Positions 9,436 through 18,035 of a stretch of DNA of 64,000 bases are shown here, piece after piece. Within the stretch, counting starts at the first letter, position 1. Each line of letters begins with the position of its first letter. A program made the position numbers and the translations under genes. Below the pieces are notes generated by a model. The model was given only the letters and a program-made list of their open reading frames with translations, searched no databases and was not told where the DNA came from. Origin of the DNA: Bacteroidota bacterium (lineage in GTDB: Bacteria > Bacteroidota > Bacteroidia > Bacteroidales > Prolixibacteraceae); assembly GCA_030698405.1 (NCBI GenBank), contig JAUYMU010000132.1, forward strand, positions 43,718 to 107,717, given 5' to 3'.

Positions 9436-11166
9436 ATGAAAAAATTGAATTTTAAATATGTATTGATACTTGTCGGGAGCTTGTCATTTTCGCTCATTAG
9501 CTGCAACGAAATGCTGGATTTGAAACCGATTAATGAGATATCAGATGCCGATTATTGGAAATCTACGGAACAATTCCAACTTTCAGCAAACTCCTATTAC
9601 AATTATCTTCGATCTTTTGGTGATATACTAAACGACAATCCGCATTCCGACAGAAGGAGCGACTTCCAATATGCCGGTGCTTCAAATACTTTTAGTGCTG
9701 GAGCAAATACTGCCGGTTCCACCGACGGAAACTGGAACACAGCTTATTCGAGGCTGCGGGAAGTGAATTATCTTTTAGCCAAAGCTGCCGAATATTCTAA
9801 TCCTGCTGAAATTGCAACATTCGTTGCTGAAACCAAATTTTTCAGGGCGTACATTTATTTTGATTTGTTGCAACAATTTGGTGGTGTCCCAATCGTGCTT
9901 AAACCGATTGAAGTTGGCGCTTCTGAATTGCAGTCACCAAGGAATACCAGGGATGAAGTAGTTGATCAGATCATAAAAGACCTTGATGAAGCTATTGCCG
10001 TATTGCCTCTTGAATCAGCTATAGCCACTGCTAACAAAGGCCGGATTAGCAAAGGCGCTGCACAGTCGTTTTTAAGCAGGGTAGCTTTGTATGAAGGAAC
10101 CTGGCAAAAATTCAGGAATAACGCTACACGTGCCAATGCTATGCTCGACAGAGCTATCAGCAGCAGTGATGCAGTTATTTCCAGTGCATTGTATTCGCTT
10201 TTTGCTCCTGCAGTATTAGGTGATTCTGCTCAAAAATACATGTTCATTTTGGAAGATGAAAAGTCGAATCCGGCAGGTCTTCAAAAATCTGCAAATAAAG
10301 AATACATTCTGGCAAGCAGGTATTCCTACTCTCTACGTCAGATTCGAATGAATATAACTCATTCTTGTTTGAGCAATATTTATTGGGTCACTAAAAAATA
10401 TGCAGATACTTACCTTTGTCAGGATGGTTTACCCGTTTCAAAATCTCCATTATTTCAAGGTTATGCAACTACGACTTCGGAATTTTCAAACCGGGATAAC
10501 CGAATGAAATACAACCTCATGATTGATGGCAGATACTATTGGGATAATGAAAATCCCGGCGCCAGATCAACATGGACAGGTGATGCAGCCGACAGGGCAA
10601 CTTCAAGAGGAAAACACAATGGCGCTACAGGTTCGGGCTACAGCAATCAAAAGTGGGCAACAGAAAGAAGGTTAAACGATAATGAAGAGGGGTACGATTT
10701 TCCTGTAATTCGTTATGCTGAAGTACTCTTAAATTATGCAGAGGCTGTTTTCGAACGCAATGGAAGTATTTCTGATGCTGATCTGAATAAGTCGTTAAAC
10801 CTTGTTCGTAACCGGGTGAATAAAACGATGCCTAAATTAAGCAGCAGTTTCGTTGCAGATAATGGTCTGGATATGCGCACCGAAATCAGAAGGGAACGGA
10901 ACATTGAATTTTATTTCGAAGGTTTCCGTGTCGATGATTTGAAACGCTGGAAAACTGCAGAAACAGAAATGCCAATGGATTTACAGGGTATTACATGGAC
11001 TGGCACTGCATGGGCTACAAAATGGGCCGGTATCAGCAGTAGAATTGTAAATGGCGTTTTCAGACTGGAGACTGGCAGAACGTGGGTTGATAAAAACTAC
11101 CTGTTGCCAATTCCGACCCAACAAATTCAATTAAATCCAAACCTGGTGCAAAATACCGGTTGGTAG
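9436..11166 (+). CDS. SusD/RagB-family glycan-binding outer-membrane lipoprotein
   Basis: 576-residue surface lipoprotein that captures oligosaccharides over the SusC channel. The signal peptide ends in the lipobox SLISC (Cys23). The mature protein begins with the usual DLKPINEISDADYWKS, carries the helical TPR-like scaffold (for example FVAETKFFRAYIYFDL), and has the typical C-terminal region with VIRYAEVLLNYAEA, RRERNIEFYFEGFRVDDLKRW and a terminal YLLPIPTQQIQLNPNL. It follows SusC by 18 bases and is co-transcribed with it. A strong hairpin about 210 bases after its stop suggests much of the transcript ends here, giving SusCD higher expression than the enzymes that follow. Confidence 0.97.
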   Translation: MKKLNFKYVLILVGSLSFSLISCNEMLDLKPINEISDADYWKSTEQFQLSANSYYNYLRSFGDILNDNPHSDRRSDFQYAGASNTFSAGANTAGSTDGNWNTAYSRLREVNYLLAKAAEYSNPAEIATFVAETKFFRAYIYFDLLQQFGGVPIVLKPIEVGASELQSPRNTRDEVVDQIIKDLDEAIAVLPLESAIATANKGRISKGAAQSFLSRVALYEGTWQKFRNNATRANAMLDRAISSSDAVISSALYSLFAPAVLGDSAQKYMFILEDEKSNPAGLQKSANKEYILASRYSYSLRQIRMNITHSCLSNIYWVTKKYADTYLCQDGLPVSKSPLFQGYATTTSEFSNRDNRMKYNLMIDGRYYWDNENPGARSTWTGDAADRATSRGKHNGATGSGYSNQKWATERRLNDNEEGYDFPVIRYAEVLLNYAEAVFERNGSISDADLNKSLNLVRNRVNKTMPKLSSSFVADNGLDMRTEIRRERNIEFYFEGFRVDDLKRWKTAETEMPMDLQGITWTGTAWATKWAGISSRIVNGVFRLETGRTWVDKNYLLPIPTQQIQLNPNLVQNTGW

Positions 11167-11230
11167 AAAAGCTATAAGTAATTAATAAAAGAGGTTATTG
11201 AATTGTTGAGTGCCCTTCGAAAAGTTTAAG

Positions 11231-11309
11231 TTCGCGCAAAGCTGCTAAGTTCGTAAAGAAATATAATACTCATTGTTAATACTTTGCGTTCTTTGCGACT
11301 TTGCGAGAA
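11231..11309. repeat. CGCAAAG-type interspersed inverted repeat
   Basis: The stretch opens with CGCGCAAAG and closes with CTTTGCGTTCTTTGCGAC followed by TTTGCGAG, an imperfect inverted repeat separated by an AT-rich middle. Related elements lie at 24602-24777, 26850-26966 and, more distantly, 58321-58405. Confidence 0.7.
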
Positions 11310-11379
11310 ATCAATAATATTCTTTTTCGGAAACTCGATTATCTATATTAAGTAGTTCATTTTTTACAAAAAATCATTC

Positions 11380-11430
11380 AAGCAGCCGACAGTTAATTCG
11401 AAAATGTTGCTGTCGGCTGCTTTTCTTTTT
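11380..11430 (+). terminator. Rho-independent terminator after susD
   Basis: Perfect stem AGCAGCCGACAG/CTGTCGGCTGCT (11381-11392 and 11410-11421; one further A-T pair outside) with a 17-base loop and a T-rich tail of TTTTCTTTTTT. It separates the SusCD pair from the GH97 gene. Confidence 0.85.
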
Positions 11431-11485
11431 TCACTTTCATATTCCAGAAAAAAGCATAAAACTATTCGAACCAAATAAACCCATC

Positions 11486-13393
11486 ATGAACCGATTTATC
11501 CCAACAACCTTTTTCCTGAACCTGTTTTTCCTGATTTTCTTACAAGTCACAGCTTCAGAAAATCCTAATTCAATTTTAAGTCAGGAGGTCAAAGCCCCTG
11601 ATGGGAGTTATTCCATTTCATTTTCTACCCTGAAAACAAACGGGAATTTACGACTGTTTTACAGTGTCAGTTATAAAAACAAACCTGTTGTCGAAAAGTC
11701 TGAACTCGATATTGTGCTCGATAACCATGTTTCCGAACTGGCCATGGCTATCAAACCCGATGCAGATTACCACTTTGTTGGCAATATGGATTTTGTATCG
11801 CAGAAAGACACTTCGGTAAACACCAGTTGGCACAATGCTTTTGGCGAACGAAGCACAGTTCCAGAAATCTATAATCAATCCTCATTTCTGTTCGAAAAAC
11901 GCGACAAAAAAGGCTATCAGCTTCAGATCGAAATCCGTGCATACAACGAAGGCGTTGCTTTCCGCTACCATTTTCCACTGAATCCCAAAGGATTGTATTA
12001 TCGCATAGTTCAGGAAAACAGCGAATTTGTGATGCCTCAGGGAACCAAAGCCTGGGTTCACCGCTGGGCACAAGCTCCTTACGATTTATTGCCGTTGGAA
12101 AACTGGATCGACGAATCGGAACGCCCCCTCACCTGCGAACTTCCGAATGGGCTGTATGTGGTACTGGCTGAAGCGCAGATGGTCGATTATAGCCGTGCCA
12201 AATTCAAGGTAAAACCCGGACAACCCGGAACTTTGGTGACTTCGCTCTGGACTCCCGTTGATGCGATTACTCCTTTCGATACACCGTGGCGGGTAATTAT
12301 GGCCGCCGAAAAACCGGGACAGTTGCTCGAAAACAATTTCATTCTGCTAAACCTGAATGAACCTTGCAAAATTTTCAATACCGATTTTATTAAGCCGGGC
12401 AAAATCATGCGCGAAATTGCCCAGACCAACGAAAATACAAAAGCCTGCATCGACTTTGCTGCAGAGAATGGCTTGCAATACATCCTTTACGACTGGAAAT
12501 GGTATGGCCCGGCCTTCGATTTTAATTCGGATGCGTCCAAAGTGGCCATCGACCTCGACCTTCAAAAATGGATTGCCTACGGAAAAGAGCGCGGCGTGGG
12601 CATCTGGCTCTATGTGAACCAACAGGCATTGCTGAAACAAATGCGTGAAATTTTCCCGATTTACAAAAAATGGGGAATTGCGGGAGTGAAATTCGGTTTT
12701 GTTCAGGTTGGTTCACATCGCTGGACTACCTGGCTGAATGAAGCCATCCAACTGGCAGCCGATAACGAGCTGATGGTAAATATTCACGATGATTTTCGTA
12801 CCACCGGCGAAAATCGTACCTGGCCCAATATTGTCACAGTGGAAGGAATCCGCGGCAACGAAGAGTTTCCATCAGCCACACACAATGCCATTTTACCATT
12901 CACCCGCTACATTTCCGGACTCGGCGATTATACCATCTGTTACATTGATAAACGCCTGAAAACTACCCATGCGCATCAATTGGCGCTCGGCGTGGTTTGT
13001 TTCAGTCCGCTGCAAACGCTTTACTGGTACGATAAACCGGAAATGCTTTCAGGTATTCCTGAAACTGAATTTTTCAAGAACCTGCCAACTGTTTGGGATG
13101 AAACCCATGTGCTTTCCGGAGAAATCGGGAAGTCGGCTGTGGTAGCCCGTCGCAATGGAAAACAATGGTTTGTAGGAGCCATCACAAATAATGTCGCAAG
13201 AAAATTGCCAATTTCATTCGATTTTCTTCCGAAAGACAAAAAATACAAGGCACATATTTATTCGGATAATCCGACTTTGCAAACAAAAACTAAGGTAAAA
13301 ATTGAGACGCAAACAGTTTCATCAAAAACAGTGCTTCAACCCGAACTTTTACCATCAGGCGGTTTGGCCATCTGGTTGGAACCAATGGAATAA
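11486..13393 (+). CDS. Glycoside hydrolase family 97 enzyme (alpha-glucosidase/alpha-galactosidase type)
   Basis: 635-residue secreted GH97 protein with signal peptide (residues 1-24). The N-terminal beta-super-sandwich covers about 30-280, a (beta/alpha)8 barrel about 290-530, and a C-terminal beta-domain the rest. GH97 splits into retaining alpha-galactosidases, with an Asp nucleophile in a VDF-type motif, and inverting SusB-type alpha-glucosidases. Here that strand reads GVKFGF, so the Asp is a Gly as in the inverting group. The Glu of the inverting HEP-type base motif is Asp (NIHDDFRTTG), while the two downstream Glu in VEGIRGNEE are kept. These assignments are from remembered family alignments. 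It is probably periplasmic, trimming alpha-linked side groups. It has its own upstream gap and terminator context but belongs to the locus. Confidence 0.9.
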   Translation: MNRFIPTTFFLNLFFLIFLQVTASENPNSILSQEVKAPDGSYSISFSTLKTNGNLRLFYSVSYKNKPVVEKSELDIVLDNHVSELAMAIKPDADYHFVGNMDFVSQKDTSVNTSWHNAFGERSTVPEIYNQSSFLFEKRDKKGYQLQIEIRAYNEGVAFRYHFPLNPKGLYYRIVQENSEFVMPQGTKAWVHRWAQAPYDLLPLENWIDESERPLTCELPNGLYVVLAEAQMVDYSRAKFKVKPGQPGTLVTSLWTPVDAITPFDTPWRVIMAAEKPGQLLENNFILLNLNEPCKIFNTDFIKPGKIMREIAQTNENTKACIDFAAENGLQYILYDWKWYGPAFDFNSDASKVAIDLDLQKWIAYGKERGVGIWLYVNQQALLKQMREIFPIYKKWGIAGVKFGFVQVGSHRWTTWLNEAIQLAADNELMVNIHDDFRTTGENRTWPNIVTVEGIRGNEEFPSATHNAILPFTRYISGLGDYTICYIDKRLKTTHAHQLALGVVCFSPLQTLYWYDKPEMLSGIPETEFFKNLPTVWDETHVLSGEIGKSAVVARRNGKQWFVGAITNNVARKLPISFDFLPKDKKYKAHIYSDNPTLQTKTKVKIETQTVSSKTVLQPELLPSGGLAIWLEPME

Positions 13394-13394
13394 A

Positions 13395-13436
13395 ACAAAG
13401 CCCCCTTCCCGTTCTCCCAAGGGGGAAAGCTTTGTG
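13395..13436. repeat. G/C-rich palindromic repeat after GH97
   Basis: Hairpin CCCCCTT/AAGGGGG (13401-13407 and 13419-13425) flanked by ACAAAG and CTTTGT, directly after the GH97 stop codon. There is no T tail, so it reads as a repeat rather than a classical terminator. Confidence 0.6.
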
Positions 13437-13509
13437 TCACGTTTTTATTGGTTTTCGCACTGAAAGTGCAACATATTATAGCCCGGGGAAATGTAAAAAG
13501 AAACAAAAT

Positions 13510-13555
13510 CGTCCGCGGTAAAATGTTGAGCAAAGAGTTCGCTTTTTATCGGACG
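13510..13555 (+). repeat. 46-nt CGTCCG/CGGACG element, copy 1
   Basis: Bounded by CGTCCG and CGGACG, exactly 46 bases end to end, with the internal core TGTTGAGCAAAG shared with copy 3. Confidence 0.8.
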
Positions 13556-13563
13556 GAATAGAC

Positions 13564-13636
13564 AAAGGATAATGCTCTAATCAGCGAAACTGCTTATTCG
13601 TTGCGATATCCTTTGCCGTTTGCCTTTAGGCAACGG
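13564..13636. repeat. Two further hairpins between copies of the 46-nt element
   Basis: AAAGGAT/ATCCTTT (13564-13570 and 13608-13614) bound a 51-base stretch, followed at once by the bulged hairpin CCGTTtGCC/GGCAACGG (13616-13636). Both lie in the gene-free gap between GH97 and the lyase. Confidence 0.55.
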
Positions 13637-13658
13637 ACAGAAGAGTGATAATGAAAAT

Positions 13659-13704
13659 CGTCCGCACGAACGCTTTTTTCTGGGCAAAACCCTTCTTTCG
13701 GACG
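13659..13704 (+). repeat. 46-nt CGTCCG/CGGACG element, copy 2
   Basis: Bounded by CGTCCG and CGGACG, exactly 46 bases. Its 3' half (CCTTCTTT before CGGACG) matches copy 3. Confidence 0.8.
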
Positions 13705-13760
13705 GAAGGAGACAATGTAAATAAGGTAATAAGGTTTTGGATAATACGTGTCAGTTTTTG

Positions 13761-13830
13761 TACTAAGGTTTGTTGAAATCGGATTTTATGAGATTATAAA
13801 AACCTTATTTTTAGATTTTTAACCTTAGTA
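13761..13830. repeat. TACTAAGGTT inverted repeat
   Basis: Perfect 10-bp inverted repeat TACTAAGGTT/AACCTTAGTA (13761-13770 and 13821-13830) enclosing an AT-rich stretch between copies 2 and 3 of the 46-nt element. Confidence 0.55.
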
Positions 13831-13855
13831 GCAAAATGGAGAACCAGGAACAAAC

Positions 13856-13901
13856 CGTCCGTGAGAAAGTGTTGAGCAAAGCGTACTCCTTCTTTCGGAC
13901 G
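13856..13901 (+). repeat. 46-nt CGTCCG/CGGACG element, copy 3
   Basis: Bounded by CGTCCG and CGGACG, exactly 46 bases, with internal TGTTGAGCAAAGCG and CCTTCTTT. It lies about 100 bases upstream of the lyase start. Confidence 0.8.
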
Positions 13902-13999
13902 GAATAGAAACAACGTTATTTAGTTCGATTAATTAAATAGTTTGTGGTTTGAACGGATTCTGCTTGTAATCGGCGGAATCCTTCAGAAAAAAACAAAAA

Positions 14000-16828
14000 A
14001 TGAAAAAGATATTTACAATACTCATGCTGCTTTTTGCAGGCTTCACCATGCTGAGGGCTCAAACAATTATCCCTTTGCCGCAAAATCTGCCGCAAGGACA
14101 CCCTCGTTTGCTGGTAAAAGATTCAGAAAAGGAAAACCTGAAACAACAAATTAAAACCGAAGCCTGGGCCAAAGAGGTGATGCAGGGAATCAATAACCGT
14201 ATCGATCACTATGTGAACCAACATGTGACCGACCCGACCTGGATGCCCTCGCGCCTGATGATGTACTGGAAAAGCAAAGCCACCAACGTTTACATCAAAG
14301 GTGGCGTGTATTCTCATGCCGACGGCGAAGCGCCTGTTCCGACCGTTCGTTTCGGCAGTTCGCGCGGGCTGGCAGCAGTTTACAGCCGACCAAAACTCGA
14401 AGATATTATTCCATATATGGACGACACCAAGGGCGTGTATTTTCACAATACGAAGAAAGAAGGAAAACCGCTGGAATGGGGTGAACAGGCCAATGCATCG
14501 GGCATCGAAAGCATCAACGAGCAAATTATGGGTTTGGGAAAGGATGCAGCATTTGTTTATTGGCTGACCGGAGACGAAAAATATGCCCGCTTCGCCTTCG
14601 ATTTGTTCGATACCTACATGATGGGAATGTACTACCGCAACGAGCCGATCGACCTGAACAACAGCCACAACCAGACCTTGGTCGGCCTTTCCACTTTCGA
14701 GGTTATTCAGGAGCGGATATTGAACGAATTGGCTTACCTGTACGATTTTCTTCAACCGTATATTCTGAAAAATCATGCGGAGAAAACGGAAATCTATGCG
14801 AAAACTTTCAAAAAATGGATCGACATCACCATTAAAAACGGAGTACCACAAAACAACTGGAATCTCCATCAGGCAAAATTCATCCTGAAAGTGGCGATGG
14901 TGCTGGAAGACAACAAAACATACAGTGACGGGAAAGGACGTGAATATTACATCGATTATATACTGAATAAAAATTCAACCCGGCAGTGGTCGCTCACCAA
15001 ATTTATGGAATACGGTTACGATCCAAAAACGGGGGTGTGGGCAGAATGTCCAGGTTATTCGCAAGGCGTAACCAGAGACCTGACCAACTTCATTCGCGAT
15101 TACGACAACACGTTTAATCAGAACTTACTGCCTTATACGCCGGTGATGCAGAAAGCGGTAAAAATGTTACCGCAGTATCTTTTCCCCAATAATACCATTA
15201 CAGCCTTTGGCGATACGCATTACGGCGGAATTTATACCGAAGCTTTCAGCGATATGATTCGTATGGCGCAGAAGCATGGAAATAAAGAAGACGAAACATT
15301 TTTCACACAGATGTACAAGCTGTTTGAGTCAAATCAGGAACAAAGCGAAGCCCCGCAAAAACTAACACCTCAAATAAGTTCTTTCTTTACAGGTAAGCCG
15401 CTCAAACTGGATAAAACGGTCGAAAAAGGAAAACTAAAAGATTATATCACCCAGACATTTTACGCGCCCAATGTTAGCTGGTTTGTTCAACGAAACGGCT
15501 ATGACAGTAAGGAAAACGGCCTGATGATTTCGCAGGTGGCATCGCTCGGAAATCATGCCCATGCCAATGGTGTTTCCATTGAGCTTTATGGCAAAGGCTA
15601 TGTGTTGGGTGCAGAATCAGGACTCGGTTCTACCTATTTTCAGGCTCCTTATTTGGAATACTACTCACAATTTCCGGCACACAATACCGTGATGGTCGAT
15701 GGCATTTCAAAATATCCTGAAATGTTGAGTAACCATCCGTTCGATTTGCTAAGTTGTTACCCGCAATCAGGCCAAAAAGAAGGCTTTTACCCTGAGATCA
15801 CTTTTTCAACTGTTTATTTTCTGGAACCTGAAAGCCAAAGCGACCAAAACCGTTTTCTGAGTATTGTCCGGACAGGCGAAAAAACCGGTTATTACGTCGA
15901 TGTTTTCCGCTCGAAAAAGCAACGCAAAGGCGATAAATTCCACGATTATTTTTACCACAATCTGGGGCAGGAACTCTTTGTCCGCGATGCGAAAGGGCAA
16001 TTGCTCGACCTGAAACCCAGTGATGAAATGGCATTTGCCGGTGGCCACCTTTTTGCACTGGATTATCTATGGGACAAAAAATCAGTAAAAACCGACAAGG
16101 ATTATCAGGCCGTTTGGAAAATGGCCATGCCCGACGGAAACCACATTTATATGAATTTGTGGATGAAAGGTTATCCCGATCGGGAAGTTTTTTCGATTAA
16201 AGCTCCACCGACAGAAGCGTTTCGCGGCAATCACGGAATACCTTATAAAGTAGAGAAAGGACCTTTCCTGACAATAGCTGCCCGCCAGCACGGTGAAGCC
16301 TGGAACCGACCGTTTGTCTCGGTTTTTGAGCCAACAACCGAACAGGAAGGCCGGTCAATCCGCTCAATAGAGTCTTTTGAAGTAAATAATGTCTCTCCTG
16401 ATTTTGTTGGCTTGATCGTCGAAAGTAAATCAGGCAGGAAAGACTATATTTTTTCTTCATCAAAAGAAGAGAAAGTTACATACAACTCTATTTCGGCCAT
16501 CGCCACTTATGCTGTAATCAGCGAAACCGGCAAAGATTTTACCCTTTTTATGGGTAACGGAACATTGGTTTCCGCCAAAGGTTTCTCTGTTGAAAGCAAA
16601 ACAAAGACTTCCGCAGCATTTTCAACAGAAGGCGACAAATTAAGCTTTACGTCCGAAGCTCCGGTCAAACTATCTGTACCAGACCAATATTCCACCGGAA
16701 AAATAATTCTGACAGCCGGAAATTTCAAAATATCAGGCAAAAGAGTAAAAGTTGGCGCACAAAAAATCGTTGAATTCAATTTGCCTGCAATCCCTTATCA
16801 ACCAATAAAAATTAATAGCGAAAAATAA
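14000..16828 (+). CDS. Heparinase II/III-type polysaccharide lyase
   Basis: 942-residue secreted protein with signal peptide MKKIFTILMLLFAGFTMLRA. The N-terminal half has the alpha/alpha-toroid character of heparinase/alginate-lyase-like enzymes (about residues 30-420, including SHNQTLVGLSTFEV and NNWNLHQAKF). The C-terminal half is the heparinase II/III beta-sandwich, with the conserved GNHAHANGVSIELYGKGYVL (His519, His521) and FPAHNTVMVDG. Such enzymes cleave uronic-acid-containing chains by beta-elimination, leaving a 4,5-unsaturated sugar. The next gene, five bases on, is GH88, which removes exactly that residue. The exact PL family is not assigned and no sulfatase is nearby, so a sulfated glycosaminoglycan is less likely than a plant uronate glycan. 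Confidence 0.85.
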   Translation: MKKIFTILMLLFAGFTMLRAQTIIPLPQNLPQGHPRLLVKDSEKENLKQQIKTEAWAKEVMQGINNRIDHYVNQHVTDPTWMPSRLMMYWKSKATNVYIKGGVYSHADGEAPVPTVRFGSSRGLAAVYSRPKLEDIIPYMDDTKGVYFHNTKKEGKPLEWGEQANASGIESINEQIMGLGKDAAFVYWLTGDEKYARFAFDLFDTYMMGMYYRNEPIDLNNSHNQTLVGLSTFEVIQERILNELAYLYDFLQPYILKNHAEKTEIYAKTFKKWIDITIKNGVPQNNWNLHQAKFILKVAMVLEDNKTYSDGKGREYYIDYILNKNSTRQWSLTKFMEYGYDPKTGVWAECPGYSQGVTRDLTNFIRDYDNTFNQNLLPYTPVMQKAVKMLPQYLFPNNTITAFGDTHYGGIYTEAFSDMIRMAQKHGNKEDETFFTQMYKLFESNQEQSEAPQKLTPQISSFFTGKPLKLDKTVEKGKLKDYITQTFYAPNVSWFVQRNGYDSKENGLMISQVASLGNHAHANGVSIELYGKGYVLGAESGLGSTYFQAPYLEYYSQFPAHNTVMVDGISKYPEMLSNHPFDLLSCYPQSGQKEGFYPEITFSTVYFLEPESQSDQNRFLSIVRTGEKTGYYVDVFRSKKQRKGDKFHDYFYHNLGQELFVRDAKGQLLDLKPSDEMAFAGGHLFALDYLWDKKSVKTDKDYQAVWKMAMPDGNHIYMNLWMKGYPDREVFSIKAPPTEAFRGNHGIPYKVEKGPFLTIAARQHGEAWNRPFVSVFEPTTEQEGRSIRSIESFEVNNVSPDFVGLIVESKSGRKDYIFSSSKEEKVTYNSISAIATYAVISETGKDFTLFMGNGTLVSAKGFSVESKTKTSAAFSTEGDKLSFTSEAPVKLSVPDQYSTGKIILTAGNFKISGKRVKVGAQKIVEFNLPAIPYQPIKINSEK

Positions 16829-16833
16829 GAATC

Positions 16834-18033
16834 ATGAAGATTATGAAATTGAGCGCGATAGCTCTGTCAATACTGATTGCTGTTGCTTCGTGCAGCACGG
16901 AGAAGAAAACGACCGAAGCGATTGACACAAAAAAGATGCTGGATTATTGCATCGCAAAGACAGTGGCCACGATGAACAGTTTGACCGCAGCAGACAGTTT
17001 GCCCCGAAATATTTACCCCGGACAAACCCGGTGGAACAAAGTTGGAATCCACTATTGGACCAGCGGTTTCTGGCCGGGCATTCTTTGGTATGCGTACGAA
17101 GTTTCGGGCGATACCACAATTTTAGCCAATGCCCAAAAATTTACTGAACCTTTGCAGGGTGTGCTGGACGTTCCGGTAGATAACCACGATTTGGGTTTTA
17201 TATTCTATTGTAGTTTTGGCAACGGTAATCGCCTGAAACCTGATTCAGCGTATCACAATGTTTTGCTAACCGCGGCCGATTCGTTGGCAACTTTATATAA
17301 TCCGAAAGTGGGCACCATCCTTTCATGGCCGGCCATGCGCGCTAAAATGAACTGGCCGCACAATACGATTATCGACAACATGATCAACCTCGAATTGTTG
17401 TTCTGGGCATCGAAAAACGGAGGCACACAAAACCATTACGACATTGCCGTAAAACACGCCGAAACCTGTATGAAAACACTCGTTCGTTCGGATTACACTA
17501 CTTTTCATGTGGCTGTTTTCGATACCATTGACGGGCATTTCATCAAAGGAGTTACCCATCAGGGTTATGCCGACAGCTCGATGTGGGCACGCGGACAAGC
17601 CTGGGGAATTTATGGTTATTCGATGTGTTTTCGCGAAACCGGCAAGCCCGAATTTCTGGAAACCGCTCAAAAACTGGCCGATGTGTTTATCTCCCGATTG
17701 CCCGAAGATGGGATTCCTTACTGGGATTTTGACGATCCGGCCATTCCTAACACCACTAAAGATGCCTCGGCTGCGGCCATTGCAGCTTCAGGAATGCTGG
17801 AACTTTCAGGACTGGTAAAAGATGAGGTTGCCAAAGCCAAATATAAAAATGCAGCTGTCGCTTTACTTGCGAAACTTTCAACTCCCGAATATTTAAGCGG
17901 TGACAAAAATCAGGCGTTTTTGCTGCATTCAACCGGTCACCGGCCAAACGGAACGGAGATTGATGCCTCGATAAATTACGCTGATTATTATTATCTTGAG
18001 GCTTTGTTGCGATTGAAAAAGATGGAGAATTAA
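16834..18033 (+). CDS. Glycoside hydrolase family 88 unsaturated glucuronyl hydrolase (lipoprotein)
   Basis: 399-residue lipoprotein: signal peptide with lipobox IAVASC and no basic export signal beyond it. It is an (alpha/alpha)6 barrel enzyme that hydrates the double bond of 4,5-unsaturated uronic acids left by lyases. The two family aspartates are visible as Asp119 in NHDLGF and Asp181 in IIDNMINLELL, 62 residues apart, close to the spacing in Bacillus UGL. The motif GYADSSMWARGQAWGIYG is a GH88 signature and separates it from GH105. Length is normal. It starts five bases after the lyase and two bases before the next gene, so lyase and hydrolase act as a pair in one transcript. Confidence 0.92.
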   Translation: MKIMKLSAIALSILIAVASCSTEKKTTEAIDTKKMLDYCIAKTVATMNSLTAADSLPRNIYPGQTRWNKVGIHYWTSGFWPGILWYAYEVSGDTTILANAQKFTEPLQGVLDVPVDNHDLGFIFYCSFGNGNRLKPDSAYHNVLLTAADSLATLYNPKVGTILSWPAMRAKMNWPHNTIIDNMINLELLFWASKNGGTQNHYDIAVKHAETCMKTLVRSDYTTFHVAVFDTIDGHFIKGVTHQGYADSSMWARGQAWGIYGYSMCFRETGKPEFLETAQKLADVFISRLPEDGIPYWDFDDPAIPNTTKDASAAAIAASGMLELSGLVKDEVAKAKYKNAAVALLAKLSTPEYLSGDKNQAFLLHSTGHRPNGTEIDASINYADYYYLEALLRLKKMEN

Positions 18034-18035
18034 AA

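Noticed and set aside
13510..13901. CRISPR array reading of the three 46-nt elements
   Set aside because: Only the six-base ends are constant, the spacing between copies is irregular (149 and 197 bases), the interiors differ and no cas gene is present.
14123..14869. 248-codon open frame on the minus strand
   Set aside because: Entirely antisense to the heparinase-type lyase gene, whose frame has clear family motifs; the antisense product has none.
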